Source: Mycolicibacterium stellerae
GTDB lineage: Bacteria; Actinomycetota; Actinomycetes; Mycobacteriales; Mycobacteriaceae
Reading direction: 5' to 3'
Length of the DNA stretch: 64,000 bases
Assembly (NCBI RefSeq): GCF_003719305.1
Contig: NZ_RARC01000004.1
Location: 124,001 to 188,000, forward strand
Shown: positions 50,885 to 59,629 of the stretch, piece after piece
Layout: each line of letters starts with the position of its first letter
Position numbering within the stretch: position 1 is the stretch's first letter
Made by a program: the position numbers and the translations under genes
Notes under the pieces: generated by a model
What the model saw: only the letters and a program-made list of their open reading frames with translations
Told to the model about the DNA's origin: nothing
Databases searched by the model: none

Positions 50885-52024
50885 ATGCAGAATGGCGTGG
50901 TGGGCTCGTTGGGCATCCCCGACGCCGTGTTCGCCCGTGCGCGGCGGGTAGCCGACGGCATCGGCCGCAGTGCGGCGGACCTCGGTGGCGCCGTGAGCGT
51001 CGATGCCGACGAGCTCCTCACCGGGCGAGCGGGACTGCTCCGGCTGGCGCCGGCCGGGCGAATCTCGGCAGGCGGTTCGACGCGGCTGCTGGCCACCAGG
51101 GACGGCTGGTGTGCTGTCACGTTGTCGCGCGCCGACGACATCGAGGCGGTTCCCGCACTTCTCGAACTGGCCGAACAACCAACCGACGTGTGGGCGGCGT
51201 TGGCCGCCGCGGCTGCGGTCCGGGCTGCCGACGAGTTCGTCGCACGGGCACGGATGCTCGACCTGCCTGCCGCGGTACTCGGTGAAGTCGATTCCACGCC
51301 AACGCGATTCGTGCCTACCTGGCACTGCGCGGCACGGGCGGTACCCGAACTCCTGGTGGCCGACCTCTCGTCGATGTGGGCGGGCCCGCTGTGCGGGCGC
51401 CTACTCGCTGCGGCCGGGGCGACTGTCGTCAAGGTGGAGGGCCGCGGCAGGCCCGACGGCACCCGGCAGGGAGACCCCCGATTCTTCGACTGGATGAACG
51501 CGGCAAAGTTGTCCTATGCCATCGATTTCCGCGACGATGACCTGCGCCCACTGCTGGCGGCCGCCGACGTGGTGATCGAGGGATCGCGACCCGCCGCGCT
51601 GATCCGGCGTGGTCTCGGTCCCGATCAGGTGCGGGGTCGCGACGGCCGGATCTGGCTGCGGATCACCGGATACGGCACCGAAGGGGAGCGCGCCGACCGG
51701 GTCGCCTTCGGCGACGATGCCGCTGTTGCAGGCGGTCTCGTCGGCGATGGCGTCGAATTCATCGGAGATGCGATCGCCGACCCGCTGACCGGCTTGGCGG
51801 CAACCCGTGCCGTGCTCGATTCGCTCGGGCGTGGCGGCGGCGAGATCGTGGAGACCGCCCTCGCGGGGGTGGCCGCCGACTATGCCGCGTTGCCGCTCAC
51901 CGACGGATCGAAAAGCGCTGAGCCACCGCGGATCCCCGACCCGCCGCAGGTGCATGCACCCGAGCTCGGCGCGGACAACCGGCGCGTGCGCGAGCTCATC
52001 GAGGCCAGGCTCGCCACATGCTGA
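50885..52024 (+). CDS. CoA-transferase family III protein with permuted order
   Basis: A 379-residue protein from ATG 50885. The CaiB-type N-terminal strand-loop (LLVADLSSMWAGPLCGRLL, then GATVVKVEGRGRPDG) begins only at about residue 160. The region before it (RLLATRDGWCAVTLSRADD, ADEFVARARMLDLPAAVLGEV) looks like the usual C-terminal half. The rest (ADVVIEGSRPAAL, ITGYGTEG, GDAIADPLTGLAATRAVL) follows normal order. It is between a hydratase with similarly odd order and an amidohydrolase that overlaps by 7 bp. I think this architecture recurs in actinobacteria. Confidence 0.82.
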   Translation: MQNGVVGSLGIPDAVFARARRVADGIGRSAADLGGAVSVDADELLTGRAGLLRLAPAGRISAGGSTRLLATRDGWCAVTLSRADDIEAVPALLELAEQPTDVWAALAAAAAVRAADEFVARARMLDLPAAVLGEVDSTPTRFVPTWHCAARAVPELLVADLSSMWAGPLCGRLLAAAGATVVKVEGRGRPDGTRQGDPRFFDWMNAAKLSYAIDFRDDDLRPLLAAADVVIEGSRPAALIRRGLGPDQVRGRDGRIWLRITGYGTEGERADRVAFGDDAAVAGGLVGDGVEFIGDAIADPLTGLAATRAVLDSLGRGGGEIVETALAGVAADYAALPLTDGSKSAEPPRIPDPPQVHAPELGADNRRVRELIEARLATC

Positions 52025-53301
52025 TACGCCGCGCCCGCTTGCCGGACGATCGGGTCGTCGACATCCGGGTCGACGAGCGCATTGTCGAAGTGGCCGACCG
52101 GCTCGACCCGCTGGACGCCGAGCAGGCGATCGATGCCGACGCCGCTGTCGTGCTGCCCGGGCTGCACGACCATCACCTGCACCTGCGGGCGATGGCCGCT
52201 GCACTGGACTCCCTCGTGGTCGGGCCGCCGGACGTCCGGACGAAAGCGCAACTGGCGCAGGCATTGAAATTCGCCGAGCCTGGGCCAGACGGCTGGATCC
52301 GCGCCATCGGGTACCACGCCTCGGTCGCAGGTGAGCTCGACCGCGAACAGCTCGACACCCTCGTCGCCGGCGCACCGGTGCGCATCCAGCACCGCAGCGG
52401 CGCGATGTGGATCCTGAACTCGGCCGCGCTGACCCGCGTCGGGCTGGCCGATCATCCGGACGGCAGGCTGCACAGCGCCGACGACTGGGCGGACGCGCTT
52501 CCACGCCGAGTGACCGCGCTCGCCGATATCACCCACCGGCTGGCCGGCTACGGCGTCACCGGAATCACCGATGCCACACCGGATCTCACTGCCGACGACG
52601 TGGTGACACTCTCACTGGCGCACAAGCGCGGCGAGATTCCGCAACGGCTGCATTTCCTTGCGCCCGGTAAGCGAATCCTGCACGACGACCGGCTCGACGT
52701 CGACGAGCTCATCGGTTGGGTTGGCGATCACCACGACGGCGATGTGCCGGTGGCGTTGCACTGTGTCACCCTCGCCCAACTGGTCGTCGCGCTCACCGCC
52801 TTGCGGTCGGCGGGCATTCACCCGCAGGACCGCATCGAACACGCGGCCGTCGTCCCCGACGACATGATCGCCGACCTGGCCGAGGCCGGGGTCACCGTCG
52901 TCACCCAGCCGAACTTTGTCGCCGAACGAGGCGAACACTATCTGCGCGACGTGCCGACCGACGATCATCCCCAGCTGTGGCGGGTGGCATCGCTTCTACG
53001 CGCAGGCATCCCGTTGGCCGCGAGCACCGACGCACCGTTCGGGGGGATGGACCCGTGGTCAGCGATGCGAGCCGCGGTTCATCGCAGCACCCCGGGGGGA
53101 GAGGTCCTCGGCCTCGACGAGCGGATCTCCGCGCAGGAGGCGCTGCGACTGTTTCTCGGTCACCCTGACCGCCCGTCGGTGCCCCGCACCGTCGACGTCG
53201 GTCAGCCGGGCGACCTCATCGTGTTGACGCCGGGCGCCGATGTGGAGACGCTGGCGTCCGACATGGTCGCCACCACCATCATCGGGGGACGGGTCAGTTA
53301 G
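52018..53301 (+). CDS. Amidohydrolase (YtcJ-like)
   Basis: A 427-residue amidohydrolase of the YtcJ/imidazolonepropionase-related type. Metal motif LPGLHDHHLHLRAM (HxH near 57-61), a middle Lys/His region (ALHCVTLAQ), RIEHAAVVPDD, and ASTDAPFGGMDPW carrying the catalytic Asp. ATG 52018 overlaps the CoA-transferase stop by 7 bp, completing the hydratase/CoA-transferase/amidohydrolase trio. Its stop is convergent with DoxX, overlapping by 8 bp. Substrate unknown. Confidence 0.88.
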   Translation: MLIRRARLPDDRVVDIRVDERIVEVADRLDPLDAEQAIDADAAVVLPGLHDHHLHLRAMAAALDSLVVGPPDVRTKAQLAQALKFAEPGPDGWIRAIGYHASVAGELDREQLDTLVAGAPVRIQHRSGAMWILNSAALTRVGLADHPDGRLHSADDWADALPRRVTALADITHRLAGYGVTGITDATPDLTADDVVTLSLAHKRGEIPQRLHFLAPGKRILHDDRLDVDELIGWVGDHHDGDVPVALHCVTLAQLVVALTALRSAGIHPQDRIEHAAVVPDDMIADLAEAGVTVVTQPNFVAERGEHYLRDVPTDDHPQLWRVASLLRAGIPLAASTDAPFGGMDPWSAMRAAVHRSTPGGEVLGLDERISAQEALRLFLGHPDRPSVPRTVDVGQPGDLIVLTPGADVETLASDMVATTIIGGRVS

Positions 53302-53824
53302 CGTCGGCCGGTTGTGGTGGCCGGTAGAAGAGCACGAGCTGACCGATGCCACCGGCCAGGCCCAGCCCGGCCGCGATCAGCAATCCCCACCAGCCGTGCA
53401 GAAAGTCGTAGATACCGGTGCCGGAGAACAGTGCGTGATCCAGGCTGAACCGGCCTGCGCCGAGCCCGGCCAGCGCGACCGCACTGACCGCGAGGATCAG
53501 GTTGTACTCCCACCCCTCTTTGACGATGAAGAAGCCGTTCGGGCGGTGCACCGTCCACGCCGCCACCAACATAAGCGCGACGAAACCCGCGGCAGGGATC
53601 GGGGTGAGCAGCCCGACGGCCAGCCCAAGGCCCGCCGCCATCTCGGTGGTCGCCGCGATGCGGGCGTGCAACACGCCGGGCTTCATTCCGATGCTCTCGA
53701 ACCAACCCGCGGTGCCGGGTATCCGGCCGCCACCAAAGAATTTGTTGTATCCGTGTGCCGCCATGGTGAGGCCGAGGCACACGCGAAGAATCAACAGCGC
53801 AGTGTCGTGGGCGTAACCGTTCAT
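53294..53824 (-). CDS. DoxX family membrane protein
   Basis: A 176-residue membrane protein from ATG 53824 (TTG 53833 is less likely). Four hydrophobic segments are seen at about 8-28, 58-78, 82-100 and 145-165, with the family's LILRVCLGLTMAAHGYNKFF opening and the WFESIGMKPG loop. In M. tuberculosis a DoxX protein forms a complex with SseA and SodA in oxidative stress; a shared role here is only inferred. Overlaps the convergent amidohydrolase end. Confidence 0.85.
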   Translation of the reverse strand: MNGYAHDTALLILRVCLGLTMAAHGYNKFFGGGRIPGTAGWFESIGMKPGVLHARIAATTEMAAGLGLAVGLLTPIPAAGFVALMLVAAWTVHRPNGFFIVKEGWEYNLILAVSAVALAGLGAGRFSLDHALFSGTGIYDFLHGWWGLLIAAGLGLAGGIGQLVLFYRPPQPADAN

Positions 53825-53905
53825 GACTGACAAACCTAGTTCATTGTGTAAAGCATGGTGCCGGCCACCGTCCTGATCCCTGGCCCGGCATCGTCGCGCG
53901 ACGGA

Positions 53906-54328
53906 CTATTCAGCCAGGTTGAACGCCTTGAGTACCTTGGTCGGCCGCAGCCGGACCACCAGCTCGCCCGGCACGCCGTTGCGGCGGCCGTATTCGTCGG
54001 CACGGTCGGCACCCATGTACCGGGCGCCGGTCCGCGTCGCGATGTCGACCAGGTCGGCCGGATCCTCGCTGATCGTCACGGTGCCCTGCACCTGCACGAA
54101 GGCATACGGCGGCCGCTGGTCGTCCACGCAGATCACCGCTCGCGAGTCACGGGCCAGTGCACGGCCTTTGGCGGTGTCCTTGCCGGTGTTGAAGGCCAGT
54201 TCGCCGTTGTCGACGACGAACCAGACGGGTGCCACCAGCGGGCGGCCGTCGGACGCCGTGTAGCCGAGCTTCCCGGTCCGGGTGCCGTCAGAAATGAAAG
54301 CGATAACGTCGTCGGTGAGTTCGTCCAC
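53906..54328 (-). CDS. PPOX-class F420/FMN-dependent oxidoreductase
   Basis: A 140-residue split-barrel protein of the pyridoxamine phosphate oxidase superfamily, Rv1155-like in size. Segments: KLGYTASDGRPLVAPVWFVV, LAFNTGKDTAKGRAL, AVICVDDQRPPYAFVQVQG and RYMGADRADEYGRR. Such proteins use F420 or FMN to reduce small substrates, or bind heme degradation products. Start ATG 54328; the interval to 53824 holds only promoter sequence. Specific cofactor cannot be judged from sequence alone. Confidence 0.85.
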   Translation of the reverse strand: MDELTDDVIAFISDGTRTGKLGYTASDGRPLVAPVWFVVDNGELAFNTGKDTAKGRALARDSRAVICVDDQRPPYAFVQVQGTVTISEDPADLVDIATRTGARYMGADRADEYGRRNGVPGELVVRLRPTKVLKAFNLAE

Positions 54329-54344
54329 CCGGGAAAGGCTAGTG

Positions 54345-54458
54345 CTAGTCCTCTGCGTGCCGCTCGTAGTCCCAGCGTTCGAGCCGCGCCTGCAACTCGT
54401 GGACGCCGAGCGCGGCGATCGGCGCCGCCAGGCTCAAGATCACGAGTAGGGCGTTCAT
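54345..54458 (-). CDS. 37-residue membrane-anchored small protein
   Basis: ATG 54458 to TAG 54345 encodes 37 residues: a hydrophobic N-terminal helix (MNALLVILSLAAPIAALGVH) and a charged C-terminal helix with aromatic residues (LERWDYERHAED). GAGAG lies just before the ATG. High third-position GC and the amphipathic layout support translation. It lies 16 bp upstream of the PPOX gene in the same direction. Probably a single-pass membrane microprotein; no function known. Confidence 0.6.
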   Translation of the reverse strand: MNALLVILSLAAPIAALGVHELQARLERWDYERHAED

Positions 54459-54551
54459 GGCTCTCGTCCAATCTCTGTCGTGTGTATCTATTTGACGATG
54501 AAAGCCTAGGAATCGTTCACAGCGACACGCGCGCGTAGTGCACTACCTGTC

Positions 54552-55049
54552 TTATTCGCGCGAACCCATGAGTGCGTCGAGTGCGTCGAGTCGCAGCTGG
54601 CGGTAGGTCGCGCGGGCGTGGGCGTTCCAGTCGTCGGTCCATCCGTCCAGCAGGGCGCCCTCCCGCAACAGGGGGAGCAGCTCGGCGGTGAGGTCGCGGT
54701 CCGGATGCGCCCGTTCGGAATGACCCACCAGCTGCCCGATCAGATCCACCGATTCATACCAGTCCACCGAGACGTCGGGTGCGAGGGCGATCGATTGCGG
54801 CGTGACAACCATCAGGGTGTCGGCGCCCATCGGCCGCAGCCGCCACAGCGTGGTGCGCAACCGGGCCGTCGCCCGGTCCGGCCGCGTCGTCGGCCACAGT
54901 GTTCGGCACGTCCAGCTACGGGGCACAGCTCTGCGTTTCAGCGCGACAAGCGCGACCAGACGCTGGCACGAGGGCGGCAGGTCGAGCAGCTGCCCGTCGC
55001 GGTAGACCTCGAAGCCACCAAGCATCGTGACCGTGAACTGTTCGGACAT
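54552..55049 (-). CDS. SARP/OmpR-type winged-helix regulator, short
   Basis: A 165-residue protein from ATG 55049 with GGAAGGCAGG upstream. The N-terminal ~95 residues fit the winged-helix DNA-binding domain of SARP regulators (MLGGFEVYRDGQLLDLPPS, LVALVALKRRAVPRSW, ARLRTTLWRLRPMG). A partial bacterial transcriptional activation domain follows (LLPLLREGALLDGWTDDW). The usual ~250-residue activator domain is cut short, so it is either a minimal SARP or a remnant. It is near nothing that looks like a biosynthetic cluster. Confidence 0.75.
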   Translation of the reverse strand: MSEQFTVTMLGGFEVYRDGQLLDLPPSCQRLVALVALKRRAVPRSWTCRTLWPTTRPDRATARLRTTLWRLRPMGADTLMVVTPQSIALAPDVSVDWYESVDLIGQLVGHSERAHPDRDLTAELLPLLREGALLDGWTDDWNAHARATYRQLRLDALDALMGSRE

Positions 55050-55125
55050 CGCGACCTGCCTTCCGCCTGACCGGCTTCTGCAGTTGATGATGCGAAGCCC
55101 GGGTCGCGGTGGCATGCGTAGTCGA

Positions 55126-56124
55126 CTACCTGTTTCGTCGAAGCTCCAAGTAGAAGACCGCGGCGCGACGGATCGCGTCGTGCACCGGCGCGGGCCGCCA
55201 GCCCAATTCCCGCTCGGCCTTGCCATGATCCATCGGCGGCATGACGTTCAGCAGCCGCACGCTTTGGCTGCACAGCTTCATATCGAGCCGCAGCACCGTC
55301 CGCATGACGTCGCCAAAATATCCCAGTGCGTACATGACACGAAGGGGGACACCGAATTTCGGCGGGCGCGCACTCACCGCGGCGGCGGCGGTCTCAGCCA
55401 GCTCGCGGGCACTGAGCATGCGCTCGGAGACGATGTAGCGCTCACCGTTGCGGCCCTTCTCAGCGGCCAGCACCAGCGCGTCGGCGGCATCCTCGATGCC
55501 GACCACTTCGTTTGCGACCCCCTCGACGTAGAACGGCACCTTGCCGCTCGCGGCGGCCGATACGAACATGCCGTGCGGTGTCGGGCCGAAATCACCGGGG
55601 CCGTAGGTGTTCGACACGCACATGGCGACGGCGGGCAGGCCCTTCTCCCGCGCGTAGCGCAACACGAGGTTCTCGGCCTCGACGCGCGAGCGAATGTAGC
55701 CGCCCGCCCTTTCGCCCCAGTTGAACGCGTCCGCCTCCGTCGCAGGACCGTCGTCGCGCAGACCGATCGTGGTGAACGAGCTGGTGAACACGAAGCGATG
55801 CAGGTCGGCAGCGACCGCCGCATCCAGAACATGCCGCAGCCCTTCGACATTGGTGCGAAACAGCGGAGTCGGGTCGCGCAGCCACGCGCGGGTGTCCACC
55901 GCGCAGTAGAAGACGTCGTCGCAGCCCGTCATGGCGGCGGCCAACGCGGCGTCGTCGAAGATGTCGCCGTAGCAGCGTTCGACGTTCAGGTCGTCGATGG
56001 CCGCCGTCGAGCTCGTGGTCCGGATCAGCACGCGGACGTCGTCGCCGCGCTCGACAAGGGCCCGGCTGACGTGCGAGCCGAGGAACCCGCTGGCGCCGAT
56101 CACCAGCTTCTTCTGTCCGGCCAT
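55126..56124 (-). CDS. NAD-dependent epimerase/dehydratase family protein
   Basis: A 332-residue extended SDR (dihydroflavonol-reductase-like). The Rossmann motif is VIGASGFLGSHV; the active Ser/Thr are in TSSFTTIG; but the Tyr-x3-Lys pair reads YIRSRVEAE, with Arg in place of the catalytic Lys. A conservative Arg might keep partial function or mark a binding role. Other segments: SNTYGPGDFGPTPHG and GWRPAPVHDAIRRA at the C-terminus. Divergent from ltrA-like gene with 62 bp between. Confidence 0.85.
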   Translation of the reverse strand: MAGQKKLVIGASGFLGSHVSRALVERGDDVRVLIRTTSSTAAIDDLNVERCYGDIFDDAALAAAMTGCDDVFYCAVDTRAWLRDPTPLFRTNVEGLRHVLDAAVAADLHRFVFTSSFTTIGLRDDGPATEADAFNWGERAGGYIRSRVEAENLVLRYAREKGLPAVAMCVSNTYGPGDFGPTPHGMFVSAAASGKVPFYVEGVANEVVGIEDAADALVLAAEKGRNGERYIVSERMLSARELAETAAAAVSARPPKFGVPLRVMYALGYFGDVMRTVLRLDMKLCSQSVRLLNVMPPMDHGKAERELGWRPAPVHDAIRRAAVFYLELRRNR

Positions 56125-56186
56125 CGAGCAAATGTAACCGGGGGCGCCTGGACAGCGCCGCTACGGCTGGGCAAACTCTGCAGGTC

Positions 56187-57476
56187 ATGAGTGAGGTTGA
56201 GTCGCACCGGCCCGAAAAGGTCGAGGTGCACCGCGTCCGCAGGATGTCCGGCCGTGATCCCCACGAGGTGCATCGGTCCGCGACACCGCTGGAGCTGCTG
56301 TTCGACCTCACGTTCGTGATCGGGTTCGGCATCGCGGCCTCTGAGTTTGCCCATCAACTCGCAGAAGACCACGTCGGGACGGGGCTGGCCGCCTTCGCGT
56401 TCGCGACGTTCTCCATCTGCTGGGCGTGGATCAACTTCAGCTGGTTCGCCTCGGCCTACGACACCGACGACTGGATCTACCGGCTGACAACGATGCTGCA
56501 GATGGTCGGCGTCATCATCCTCGCGCTGGGTCTGCCCGCGATGTACGCCTCGATCGCCGAAGGCGGCGACGTCGACAACCGGGTGATGGTCGCCGGCTAC
56601 GTGGTGATGCGAATTGCCCTGGTGGCGCAGTGGTTACGTGCGGCAAGGCAGGACCCGCAGCGGCGAGCGGCATGCCTGACCTACGCCACCGTCGTCACCG
56701 TCGCGCAGATCGGCTGGATCGCGATGATCCCGGTCAGCACGTCGATCGTCACCACGTTCGTGTGGGCGGCGATGTTGGTCGCCTTCGAGATGTTCGGGCC
56801 GTGGCTGGCCGAACGGCGCATGGGCGGCACACCGTGGCACGCCCATCACATCGCCGAACGCTATTCACTGCTCACGATCATCGCGCTCGGTGAGGGTGTC
56901 GTTGGCACCGTCGCCTCGCTGTCGGCGGTCGTCTCGGCGCAGGGCTGGAGTGTGGCCGCCGTCCTGGTCGCGGTCGCAGGCACCGGTCTGACGTTCGGCA
57001 TGTGGTGGGTGTACTTCATCGTGCCGCAATCACAGCTGCTGCACGCTCGTCGCGAGCTGTCCTTCCGGTTCGGCTACCTGCACATCGTGGTGTTCGGGGC
57101 GATCGTGGGTACGGGCGCCGGCCTGCACGCCGCCGCCTACTACGTCGAGCACCACTCGAAGCTCGATGCGCCTGCCACCGTGCTCTCGGTGGCGGTGCCG
57201 GTGGCGATCTACATCGCCGCCGTTTATCTGCTCTACGCCTCTTTGGTCCGGGTGCGGGACGCCTTCCACCTGCTCCTCGTCGTGCTCACCGTCGCGGTGC
57301 TGGTGGCGGCGGTGCTGCTCGTCGGCTGGGGCATGTCGATGGCCAACGCGCTGATGATCGTCATGCTGGCGCCTGCGGTGACCGTGGTGGGCTACGAGCT
57401 GCTCGGTTATCGGCACGCCGAGGAAGCCATCGCTGCCCGTTTAGCGGCCGACGGGCCGGGTACATCCACCTCGTAG
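56187..57476 (+). CDS. LtrA family membrane protein (low-temperature requirement A)
   Basis: A 429-residue polytopic protein with about 11-12 hydrophobic segments. The family opening RSATPLELLFDLTFVIGFG and HHIAERYSLLTIIALGEG motifs are clear, with a large central region of transmembrane helices. Its role is poorly known (cold growth in Listeria). The start ATG 56187 is close to the divergent epimerase. Followed by a 160-bp non-coding interval with a long inverted repeat. Confidence 0.88.
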   Translation: MSEVESHRPEKVEVHRVRRMSGRDPHEVHRSATPLELLFDLTFVIGFGIAASEFAHQLAEDHVGTGLAAFAFATFSICWAWINFSWFASAYDTDDWIYRLTTMLQMVGVIILALGLPAMYASIAEGGDVDNRVMVAGYVVMRIALVAQWLRAARQDPQRRAACLTYATVVTVAQIGWIAMIPVSTSIVTTFVWAAMLVAFEMFGPWLAERRMGGTPWHAHHIAERYSLLTIIALGEGVVGTVASLSAVVSAQGWSVAAVLVAVAGTGLTFGMWWVYFIVPQSQLLHARRELSFRFGYLHIVVFGAIVGTGAGLHAAAYYVEHHSKLDAPATVLSVAVPVAIYIAAVYLLYASLVRVRDAFHLLLVVLTVAVLVAAVLLVGWGMSMANALMIVMLAPAVTVVGYELLGYRHAEEAIAARLAADGPGTSTS

Positions 57477-57480
57477 CCGT

Positions 57481-57600
57481 CCGAAGTCGCGCGGGATTGC
57501 AACCGGCACCATTGTCTCGCGAGGGCGAGCACTCGAGTCGTCTGGTCAAGAAAGCGGCTGTCACTCATCTGGGATCGACGAACCAACCTCGCGACTTCGG
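57481..57600. repeat. Long-range inverted repeat flanking the ltrA-chaB interval
   Basis: CCGAAGTCGCG (57481-57491) is an exact inverse of CGCGACTTCGG (57590-57600), separated by 98 bp that include the palindrome CTCGCGAG. An 11-bp exact match this close is unlikely by chance. It may form a structured transcript or be the remnant ends of an element. No coding sequence lies inside. Confidence 0.4.
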
Positions 57601-57636
57601 CGGTTCACACCTCTGGCCACGACGCAGGAGCACGCC

Positions 57637-58056
57637 ATGCCGAAGACCACGTCACGGGGCACCGCCAAGGCGAGCGAGTTGCCGAGCACACTGCGCAAGT
57701 CGTCCGCGAAGGCGCAGCGGACCTTCGCCAAAGTCCATGATGCGGCCCTCGAGCAGTACGGCGAAGGCGAGCGGGCCTACCGGGTCGCCTACGACGCGCT
57801 GAAGCACAGCTTCGAGAAAGTCGGCGACCACTGGGAGCCGAAGGTTCAAAAGGGCCCGTCTGACACGCGAGCGCGCAGCGGTGGCCCGAATCCCTCAGGC
57901 ACGTCGGCAGAAGGCGTCGATGCCAATGCCTCGAAGGCGCACCTGATGGGCATCGCACGGCGCCTGGACATTTCGGGTCGATCGACCATGAGCAAAATCC
58001 AGTTGGTGAACGCGATCAAGAAGGCCAACCGGCGGGTCACCAGCCGCAACAGGTAG
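57637..58056 (+). CDS. ChaB family protein with Rho N-terminal-like domain
   Basis: A 139-residue protein. The N-terminal 65 residues match ChaB (AELPSTLRKSSAKAQRTFAK-type helix, then RAYRVAYDALKHSFEKVGDHW). The C-terminal 40 residues (SKAHLMGIARRLDISGRS, TMSKIQLVNAIKKANR) form a SAP/Rho-N-like nucleic-acid binding helix set. Highly basic. Mycobacterial members are stress-induced and may bind nucleic acids; the cation-transport label is historical. ATG 57637; ends 3 bp before convergent MFS gene. Confidence 0.85.
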   Translation: MPKTTSRGTAKASELPSTLRKSSAKAQRTFAKVHDAALEQYGEGERAYRVAYDALKHSFEKVGDHWEPKVQKGPSDTRARSGGPNPSGTSAEGVDANASKAHLMGIARRLDISGRSTMSKIQLVNAIKKANRRVTSRNR

Positions 58057-58059
58057 CCG

Positions 58060-59337
58060 TTACCCCGTTGCCGCGGGCGCCGTCGGGTGAGGCTCGAAGC
58101 CCTCCAACAGCTTTCGTTCCTCCCGCAACTGTTTGCGCGCCTTCTTACGGGTGATCAGAATGCCGACCGTCGCTATCGCCCAGATCGCGTACTGAACCGT
58201 CCACGCGAGCCGGAACGAGTCGAACGAATAGCCGCCCACCACCCCGATCACCAGGCCCATCGCCTGCATCACCAGCAGGGAGGCCAGGAAGCCACCCATG
58301 TTGACCATGCCCTGGGCGGTGCCGAGTGTGGCGCTCGGATTGAACGTACGCGCGAAGTCGAAGCCGACCATCGAACCAGGGCCACCGACAGAGATGACGA
58401 TGACGAGCAGCGTCAGCAGCCAGAGCGGCGCGGCCGACGGCAGTGCCAGCACGACAGTCCAGACTGCGGCGTTACTCGCGATGATGGCCAGCACCAGCCG
58501 TGACCGTCGATGCGGCCGTCGTCCGGTGAAGATGCCGATGACGATTCCGGACAGGATCGCCGCGGCGACCGAAAGGGTGAGCAGCATGCCCGCGACGTGA
58601 ACCGAAAGCCCTTGCCCGACGGTCAAATAGGGCAGGCCCCACATCAGCGCGAAGACGGTCACCGAGAATTGCGTGCCCATGTGGGTGAAGAAGCCCAATC
58701 GGGTCCCTGGTCGCAGCCAGACGGTTTTGACGCTGACCAGGATCTCGCGCACGGAGGTCGACGGCGGTCCGGCGGCCCTGCCGTTCGGGGTGTTTTTGAC
58801 CAGGCCCAACGTCAGCGCGATCGACACGACGCCGAGCGCGACCACCGACAGATATGCCGTGGTCCACCCCTCACCCGCGAGCAGCGCCAGGAACGGCAGC
58901 GCAGAGAGCACTTGGCCGAGCTGGCCGCAGATGCCCGTCAGCTGGGTCACCAACGGAACCTGGTCCGGCCGGAACCAGTGCGGCACCAGCCTCAGCACCG
59001 AGATGAACGTGACCGCGTCGCCGAGCCCGACCACCGCGCGGGCGGCGATCGCGGCGGGCAGCGCCTCGGTGAACGCTAGCGTCAGCTGGCCAGCGGCCAT
59101 CAGCGTCGCGCCAGAAACAATCAGCACCTTGGAGCCGAAGCGATCGAGCAGCAGTCCCGCGGGCACCTGCGCGCCCGCGTAGACGACGATCTGCAGCACG
59201 ACGAACGACGACAGAACGCCGGGGCCCGCGGTGAACCGGTCGCCGGCCTCAAGGCCGGAGACGCCGAGCGTGGTGCGGTCGAGGACGGCGACGATGTATG
59301 CCAGGAGTCCGGTGGCCCAAACGATCCAGGGACGCAC
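58060..59337 (-). CDS. Major facilitator superfamily transporter
   Basis: A 425-residue MFS transporter from GTG 59337 with about 12 hydrophobic segments. The loop 2-3 signature region is GLLLDRFGSKVLIV, and TRLGFFTHMGTQFSVTVF occurs in the second half. It has an Arg/Lys-rich C-terminal tail. Substrate not evident; the general sequence is that of sugar-acid or metabolite uptake permeases in actinobacteria. Divergent from MerR, and a 20-bp inverted repeat lies in the 292-bp interval. Confidence 0.85.
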   Translation of the reverse strand: MRPWIVWATGLLAYIVAVLDRTTLGVSGLEAGDRFTAGPGVLSSFVVLQIVVYAGAQVPAGLLLDRFGSKVLIVSGATLMAAGQLTLAFTEALPAAIAARAVVGLGDAVTFISVLRLVPHWFRPDQVPLVTQLTGICGQLGQVLSALPFLALLAGEGWTTAYLSVVALGVVSIALTLGLVKNTPNGRAAGPPSTSVREILVSVKTVWLRPGTRLGFFTHMGTQFSVTVFALMWGLPYLTVGQGLSVHVAGMLLTLSVAAAILSGIVIGIFTGRRPHRRSRLVLAIIASNAAVWTVVLALPSAAPLWLLTLLVIVISVGGPGSMVGFDFARTFNPSATLGTAQGMVNMGGFLASLLVMQAMGLVIGVVGGYSFDSFRLAWTVQYAIWAIATVGILITRKKARKQLREERKLLEGFEPHPTAPAATG

Positions 59338-59421
59338 GCGGAACCTCTCTTAGCAGACTTTGTCTTGACAACTTGCCGCTCCATCGTCCCGTAGCGACAT
59401 GTCGATGCGCCAATTCATTGC

Positions 59422-59441
59422 CGGTGAGATCACTCACCGGG
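59422..59441. promoter_or_regulatory. 20-bp inverted repeat CCGGTGAG-ATCA-CTCACCGG
   Basis: Perfect 8-bp arms with a 4-bp centre lie in the divergent MFS/MerR interval, 85 bp upstream of the MFS start. It could be an operator for the MerR product or a transcribed hairpin. A smaller AGAC-TTT-GTCT repeat is at 59355-59365. The rest of the interval shows no gene. Confidence 0.45.
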
Positions 59442-59629
59442 TCGTCGGGAATAGTCGATGGATGCGTCGCAAAATTGGCTGAAACTGCACACCCGCGTCG
59501 TGTTCGAAAGCCGGAATCGGATAAATACGCAGATGAGTGGCTTTTAGAGCGCAATCATTAATTTCTGACCGAACCCGCCGTGACTTCGCTCAAGATCGCT
59601 CTTCGCGTACTACAGTGTGGGCATGCCCG

